In this document: piece after piece, positions 28,577 through 31,841 of the stretch | Layout: every line of letters starts with the position of its first letter | How positions within the stretch are numbered: position 1 is the first letter of the stretch | Position numbers and translations under genes: made by a program | Notes under the pieces: model-generated | What the model was told of the DNA's origin: nothing | Database searches by the model: none | What the model saw: the letters and a program-made list of their open reading frames with translations, nothing else | Origin: a virus | IMG/VR virus record: IMGVR_UViG_3300005602_000008 | Span: 1 to 31,841 of that record | Reading direction: 5' to 3' (one strand) | DNA: 31,841 nt

Positions 28577-28857
28577 TACTGTTTGCTTTCACGCATTCGT
28601 TCAAGCCACATTTCCTCGCATGGCTCGCACCTAAATTTATAAAAATGAACTTCATTTTTGGTGAGAGGATTAGAACAATCGATGCAAGTTGTAACAGGCA
28701 ATAATGTTGCCTGCGCCTCGGAGACGGCGCGATGAATTTCGGCAAGTGTCACTTTAGGGTGCATACCCTGCCACCTATCTATCGCTTGGCAAATTTTGTC
28801 GGCTAGGTCGTGCGCCATTTTATTCCCGAATAATCGGCGGTTAGCGCCTGTTTTCAT
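28576..28857 (-). CDS. Cys-rich protein with two CxxC pairs
   Basis: A 93-aa protein. The N-terminal 55 residues are helical (MAHDLADKICQAIDRWQGMH, VTLAEIHRAVSEAQATL). The C-terminal part holds CIDC and CEPC, CxxC pairs about 20 residues apart, suggesting a zinc ribbon. It starts in an ATGA overlap with the methyltransferase stop and ends in a TAATG overlap with the next gene. It is likely to be a nucleic-acid- or protein-binding accessory of the same operon. No family is recognised. Confidence 0.6.
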   Translation of the reverse strand: MKTGANRRLFGNKMAHDLADKICQAIDRWQGMHPKVTLAEIHRAVSEAQATLLPVTTCIDCSNPLTKNEVHFYKFRCEPCEEMWLERMRESKQ

Positions 28858-29504
28858 TCGGCGGCTTGTCGAAACGCAGACAGATGCTCATGAGCCGCAG
28901 CCGCTCGCCCGATGTATTTGGCGTAGGCCGGCGGAATAGCCTCTGACATTTCAGCGCCCGTCATCCAGTCGATGCCCATGGCTTCCGGGCCGCAATAGGT
29001 GCCCACGTCGCCGGTTATCGTGATGAAGCCGCCATTGGCCCAATGTGCGCGGCGATTTTCACCACGACGATTGACCCTGACCGCATGTTTCGGGTGTTCG
29101 GGCTGCTTAACGGGAAAACTGCACTCGAAAAAACGATGTCGATAGCTCCGCAGGCCAAACATTGCGCCGCAAAGCATCAGATCGTGGCGCACCGGAGCGC
29201 CCGGAACGTTTTCAATCACAAACGGCACCCCGTTGGCGGTTAGGCGCGCACGTATGGGCTCAATTAGATCGGGGTAGCCAGATAGGTCCTCCCGAGTGTT
29301 GAGCGCACAGAACCTTTGGCATGGCGGCGACGCCCAAATGAAATCGTATCCTTCCAACGGAAATGTCAGCGCGTCAGCTTGGTGAAAGCCAAAAGGATAG
29401 CGGGGCTGGGGTTTAATATCGACACCGACAACCAGGAATCCAGCTTGATGCAGCCCCATTGAAGCGCCGCCGGCACAACAGCAAAGGTCAAGTGCTTTTA
29501 GCAT
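28854..29504 (-). CDS. Minimal C5-cytosine DNA methyltransferase
   Basis: A 216-aa product from ATG 29504; a GTG at 29522 adds six residues. Motif I is LDLCCCAGGASMG (SAM-binding), motif IV ASPPCQRFC with catalytic Cys62, motif VI ENV (98-100), and motif VIII RHRFFE (R122 and R124). Motif X is near the C-terminus (AIPPAYAKYIG). The region between motifs VIII and IX is short, so the target-recognition domain is minimal; typical C5 MTases have 300 or more residues. No restriction gene is near, so it is an orphan that would mark DNA as self or regulate genes. It overlaps the zinc-ribbon genes on both sides. Confidence 0.85.
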   Translation of the reverse strand: MLKALDLCCCAGGASMGLHQAGFLVVGVDIKPQPRYPFGFHQADALTFPLEGYDFIWASPPCQRFCALNTREDLSGYPDLIEPIRARLTANGVPFVIENVPGAPVRHDLMLCGAMFGLRSYRHRFFECSFPVKQPEHPKHAVRVNRRGENRRAHWANGGFITITGDVGTYCGPEAMGIDWMTGAEMSEAIPPAYAKYIGRAAAAHEHLSAFRQAAE

Positions 29505-29628
29505 CTTCGGTCTCGTTTCCACAGCGCGGGCAACGCTTCCCGGCGGAACAATCCTCGACGTAGCAAACGAAACGGCAACCTCCCTTGCGGCAGCGCCGAT
29601 ACTCTTCTTCCTTCTTAGTCTTTGCCAT
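29488..29628 (-). CDS. 46-aa Cys-rich zinc-ribbon protein
   Basis: From ATG 29628 (GGGA seven bases upstream) the product is MAKTKKEEEYRRCRKGGCRF, then VCYVEDCSAGKRCPRCGNET and a short tail. Cys residues in CRKGGC, CYVEDC and CPRC give a compact zinc site. The longer in-frame ORF to 29691 has no better start. It overlaps the methyltransferase gene by several codons and lies just after the 195-aa gene. Function is unknown; it is consistent with a small DNA- or RNA-binding accessory. Confidence 0.55.
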   Translation of the reverse strand: MAKTKKEEEYRRCRKGGCRFVCYVEDCSAGKRCPRCGNETEDAKST

Positions 29629-29663
29629 GAGTGTTTCCCGACATACGTCCTGACTGTCGCCGA

Positions 29664-30251
29664 TTACCAATAAGCTTCGACGCTGCGCCACTCGGGGTGG
29701 TGGTTATCGAGATAGGAGCACGCCGCTTTGTCCGCTTCATCTTGATCGGAATATTCTTTGAAGGGGCCGCGCTCAAATAGGATTTGCCCGGTTGCCGTAT
29801 CTTTGGCGTTCGAGTAGCGGTTTTTGTAGTCCTCGCCACGATAGTCGCCGCCGGCCGTGTAGCGCGTCGTGAGGTAGAAATTGGCGCGGCGGTCATAGAA
29901 AGCCGCCTTATAGAAAACTGCCCCACGCTTGCGCCCCTGGTCATCGTGGATGTAGCTGCGCATGGAGTGGTCGGAGGGGCGCAGTGTCCAGCCCGTAGGT
30001 GGCGTGATGGAGACAAAGAGTTCATCAATGTCCTTGCCGGCCACAAAGCCGAGGCGGTCGAGGATTTGGCCGTACCGATCAAACCCCTCCTTGGGCAGTT
30101 GGTTGAATTTAAGGGTGAGCATCGCTTGACCGGCGGTCTCCTGCGCCTCGATGCCGCCCGGCGTGCCCGCAACGATAGTGTTGTGAATGTCGCCGCGAGC
30201 GAGCGCAGAAAGAGCGGCGGGGTTGCGAAGATTTAGGCTCTGGTCCTTCAT
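29664..30251 (-). CDS. Phage early-region protein of unknown function
   Basis: A 195-aa protein with a strong AGGAG before its ATG. The N-terminus (MKDQSLNLRNPAALSALARG) is followed by a helical region and a central beta-rich segment (FVSITPPTGWTLRPSDHSMR, DDQGRKRGAVFYKAAFYDRR, FYLTTRYTAGGDY). The last 40 residues include a helix with ADKAACSYLDNHHPEW. No catalytic signature is seen. It resembles Rhizobiales phage proteins of unknown function in overall layout. It is a member of the leftward operon downstream of the integrase. Confidence 0.65.
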   Translation of the reverse strand: MKDQSLNLRNPAALSALARGDIHNTIVAGTPGGIEAQETAGQAMLTLKFNQLPKEGFDRYGQILDRLGFVAGKDIDELFVSITPPTGWTLRPSDHSMRSYIHDDQGRKRGAVFYKAAFYDRRANFYLTTRYTAGGDYRGEDYKNRYSNAKDTATGQILFERGPFKEYSDQDEADKAACSYLDNHHPEWRSVEAYW

Positions 30252-30286
30252 GATTTTCTCCTTTGATTTGGGGCACTAACCCAGTG

Positions 30287-30517
30287 TTATTCGGCTTTAC
30301 ATTTGGGGCAAAGTGTGCGCTTCGCTCCGCGTACATTCTTGACTTGCCAACCAGGGAAGCAACGATTGGCAATCTCAACGTCTGATGCCTCGTGCTTGTA
30401 AGGCTTGCGGATGAAAAGTCCGCAGTTCATGCAATTCACGGCAACAGTCCTGGTGCTTCGACCGTGATCGAGACAGACCGCTCGGCGCTCATCGATTGAA
30501 AGATATGGGACTGTCAT
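30287..30517 (-). CDS. Zinc-ribbon phage protein
   Basis: A 76-aa protein with Cys residues in AVCLDHG, VNCMNCGLFIRK, NRCFPGW and LCPKC; CMNC (about residues 29-32) and CPKC (about 71-74) form a likely zinc-ribbon pair. The sequence around IDERRAVCLDHGRSTRTVAV has mixed character. It lies 24 bases after its upstream neighbour. It could be a small regulator or DNA-binding accessory. No family is recognised. Confidence 0.6.
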   Translation of the reverse strand: MTVPYLSIDERRAVCLDHGRSTRTVAVNCMNCGLFIRKPYKHEASDVEIANRCFPGWQVKNVRGAKRTLCPKCKAE

Positions 30518-30541
30518 TGGGTTTCTCCGACTGTCGACGCA

Positions 30542-30748
30542 TCAACCGTTAGCCTGTACGCTTTCGCGCGTAGGCGCTGGTGATTTAGCTTCGTCGCTAT
30601 AATCGTTGGCAATCTCTACACAGCGACGAATTAGATGCCAGCGAGCACGTCGTTCCTCGAACGACAAATCGTCGTCATCCAGATTTTCTTGACAGTCGCG
30701 TAGATCAGCCAACGTATTCTGAAACCGGCAATAACTCATGTTTGACAT
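30542..30748 (-). CDS. Small acidic helical phage protein
   Basis: A 68-aa protein, MSNMSYCRFQNTLADLRDCQ, then ENLDDDDLSFEERRARWHLI and IRRCVEIANDYSDEA. The 'MS.MSYCRF.NTL.DL.DC.......LS.EE......L...C..I...Y' pattern is common in Rhizobiales and phage small proteins. It is helical and acidic, and starts ten bases after the integrase stop. Function unknown. Confidence 0.65.
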   Translation of the reverse strand: MSNMSYCRFQNTLADLRDCQENLDDDDLSFEERRARWHLIRRCVEIANDYSDEAKSPAPTRESVQANG

Positions 30749-30757
30749 GGTTGTCTC

Positions 30758-31792
30758 CTAAGCCACCTTCTCGCTGCTCTTTTCCATCCGCATCCGCTGC
30801 ACGGTATGGGTGTTCTCCCGGCTGGCGCGGCTGTAGTCCATTGTCTGTGAAACGTCGGAATGAGTCGCGGCATCGCGGACGTGCGCAGCCTGGGCGCCCA
30901 TGGCGATGGCTTCGCTGATAGCGCCGGCCCGCGCGTCACGGTTCTGCACATTCAACGGCACGCCACATTCGGTCGCGATGATCCGCCATTCTTCGCGGAA
31001 GTCATCGGCCTTGTAGGGGAAGCCGCTGTACTCATCGATAATCACAGGGCCGCTTGCGGGCAGCAATGATCGATCGACAGAGCATCCGGGGTACATATGT
31101 TCAAGCTCGGCCATGACCAACGGCGCCAATGTCAGGTCAGGCTCCGACAGTTTCTTGCGCTTGCTAGTGACATGGTGAACAACAAGGCCCGCGTCGATTT
31201 CTTCCCAGCGTAGACCCTTGAGCCATTTCATGGGGCCTTTTTTCGGGTGCATCGAACAAACGTCAGATAGGCCCGGCTCTCCAATCGGAAGCCATTCGCC
31301 AAGCACGTCCTTTTGTCGCCATGTGCATTCAAATTGGAGAGCCTGCGCAAGCGCGACCATAGGAAGCCTCGGGCGTGCGGCATTGCAAATTGCCGTCGCC
31401 TGCTCGCGCGTGATTTGGACGGTGCGCGGCTTGCCGTTGGCGAAGCGCATTTTGTGCAGGATGTTGGCGACGCGCTCGCAGTCCTTATCGTCAAGCGCGT
31501 AGTCGCCAAAATTTACCAGCGTGCGCAGCATACTGACCAAGGCATGGCCCATTGATATTTTCTGATCGCCGCTTGTCCATTCGCGATGCCATGAAAAGAT
31601 GCGGCGCCCGTTGATGGTGCTGATGTCCGTAAAGGCTGCGCAGTGGCAATCGTAGCTATCGTCGGCGATCCACCACGTCCGCGCAAGTTGGTCCATCAGC
31701 CGGTTATAATATTTCCGCGTGCAATATTCGAGCTTGTAGAAACCCGATATTGGGTCGCTGCGGTAGGTGGACATGAGGGTGCGCAGGTTCAT
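30758..31792 (-). CDS. Tyrosine-recombinase-type integrase with atypical HxxR box
   Basis: A 344-aa protein. The N-terminal about 120 residues fit a core-binding domain. Catalytic elements, numbered from ATG 31792, are Arg159 in FECTWRQKDVL, Lys211 or Lys213 in VTSKRKK, R285-D-A-R288 in NRDARAGAISEA, His311 in ATHSDVSQ and Tyr320 in TMDYSR. The usual HxxR box reads RxxR here, a variant seen in Rhizobiales-type integrases ('NRDTRAG....AGHSD.STT..Y.R'). The function would be site-specific integration and excision of the phage. The ATG overlaps the stop of a gene entering from the right edge; GGAA is six bases before it. The att site is outside or unrecognised. Confidence 0.8.
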   Translation of the reverse strand: MNLRTLMSTYRSDPISGFYKLEYCTRKYYNRLMDQLARTWWIADDSYDCHCAAFTDISTINGRRIFSWHREWTSGDQKISMGHALVSMLRTLVNFGDYALDDKDCERVANILHKMRFANGKPRTVQITREQATAICNAARPRLPMVALAQALQFECTWRQKDVLGEWLPIGEPGLSDVCSMHPKKGPMKWLKGLRWEEIDAGLVVHHVTSKRKKLSEPDLTLAPLVMAELEHMYPGCSVDRSLLPASGPVIIDEYSGFPYKADDFREEWRIIATECGVPLNVQNRDARAGAISEAIAMGAQAAHVRDAATHSDVSQTMDYSRASRENTHTVQRMRMEKSSEKVA

Positions 31793-31841
31793 TTTGCTTT
31801 CCGATACGCGGTTACAGGCTTTACGGCTTCGATGCCGAGGG
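31789..31841 (-). CDS. C-terminus of a leftward ORF cut by the right edge
   Basis: Reading leftward from the edge, 17 codons are open (LGIEAVKPVTAYRKAK and stop). They end in an ATGA overlap with the integrase start, the same coupling used elsewhere in this operon. Nothing can be said about the product. The frame in which the integrase itself could extend upstream is also open to the edge, so the integrase start is not fully certain. Confidence 0.35.
   Translation of the reverse strand, partial: LGIEAVKPVTAYRKAK

Noticed and set aside
1-31841. CRISPR arrays, tRNA and rRNA genes, phage att site
   Set aside because: No regularly spaced repeats, cloverleaf or rRNA sequence was recognised; the att site probably lies beyond the right edge.

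Overview
The window looks like part of a temperate, P22-like podovirus (prophage or phage genome) of an alphaproteobacterium, probably Hyphomicrobiales/Rhizobiales (Methylocystis, Bradyrhizobium and relatives). The reasons are moderate-to-high GC with many short coupled genes, a P22-type head gene order, a porin-like protein with a Rhizobiales-style 'AADMP.KAPP' mature N-terminus, and a tyrosine recombinase at the far end of a leftward gene block. Host assignment is inference. No rRNA or tRNA gene, CRISPR array or att site was recognised.

Layout. (1) 2-13387, plus strand: virion genes in near-P22 order. They are a scaffold-like protein (cut by the left edge), the P22-gp5-like coat, two head-associated proteins, gp4-like adaptor, a small exported or decoration-like protein, a GNAT-fold gp14-like protein, gp10-like packaged-DNA stabiliser, then a run of ejection proteins including a gp7-like protein and a SleB-type cell-wall hydrolase. 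Most junctions are ATGA, TGATG or TAATG overlaps, so the block is translationally coupled. The exceptions are two roughly 180-nt intergenic regions on either side of the coat gene, both strongly self-complementary. (2) 13388-18321: a possible small antisense gene, then two large tail-fibre or tail-spike-like proteins that both start with clear Sec signal peptides. (3) 18376-20486: small coupled genes, a putative endolysin, a holin-like protein and two tiny membrane peptides. (4) 20505-21504: a long-range hairpin element with an internal mini-ORF, then a self-contained outer-membrane-protein cargo unit with its own promoter and terminator. (5) 21651-25995: more small membrane proteins. The last of them is split by a complete transposon.

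The transposon (22760-25884, 3,125 bp) is the clearest unusual object. It has perfect 24-bp terminal inverted repeats starting GGGGATTATAACC, a perfect 8-bp target duplication GATTTGAT, and an IS1595-family transposase just inside the left end. It carries passenger genes: a 73-aa protein, a lipoprotein plus secreted-protein pair, a highly structured segment, a 55-aa basic-tailed protein, a HEPN-like protein and an 89-aa ORF. Removing it with one duplication copy restores a 171-codon coiled-coil membrane-protein gene. Both terminal repeats contain TTGACA and form plausible inward promoters.

(6) 26240-31841: two leftward membrane-protein genes, a divergent ribbon-helix-helix-like regulator with TTGTACCC operator-like repeats, a coiled-coil gene, then a leftward operon running from the right edge: an end-truncated ORF, integrase, several small Cys-rich zinc-ribbon proteins and a minimal C5 cytosine methyltransferase. 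This is probably the lysogeny/early arm, transcribed opposite to the virion arm.
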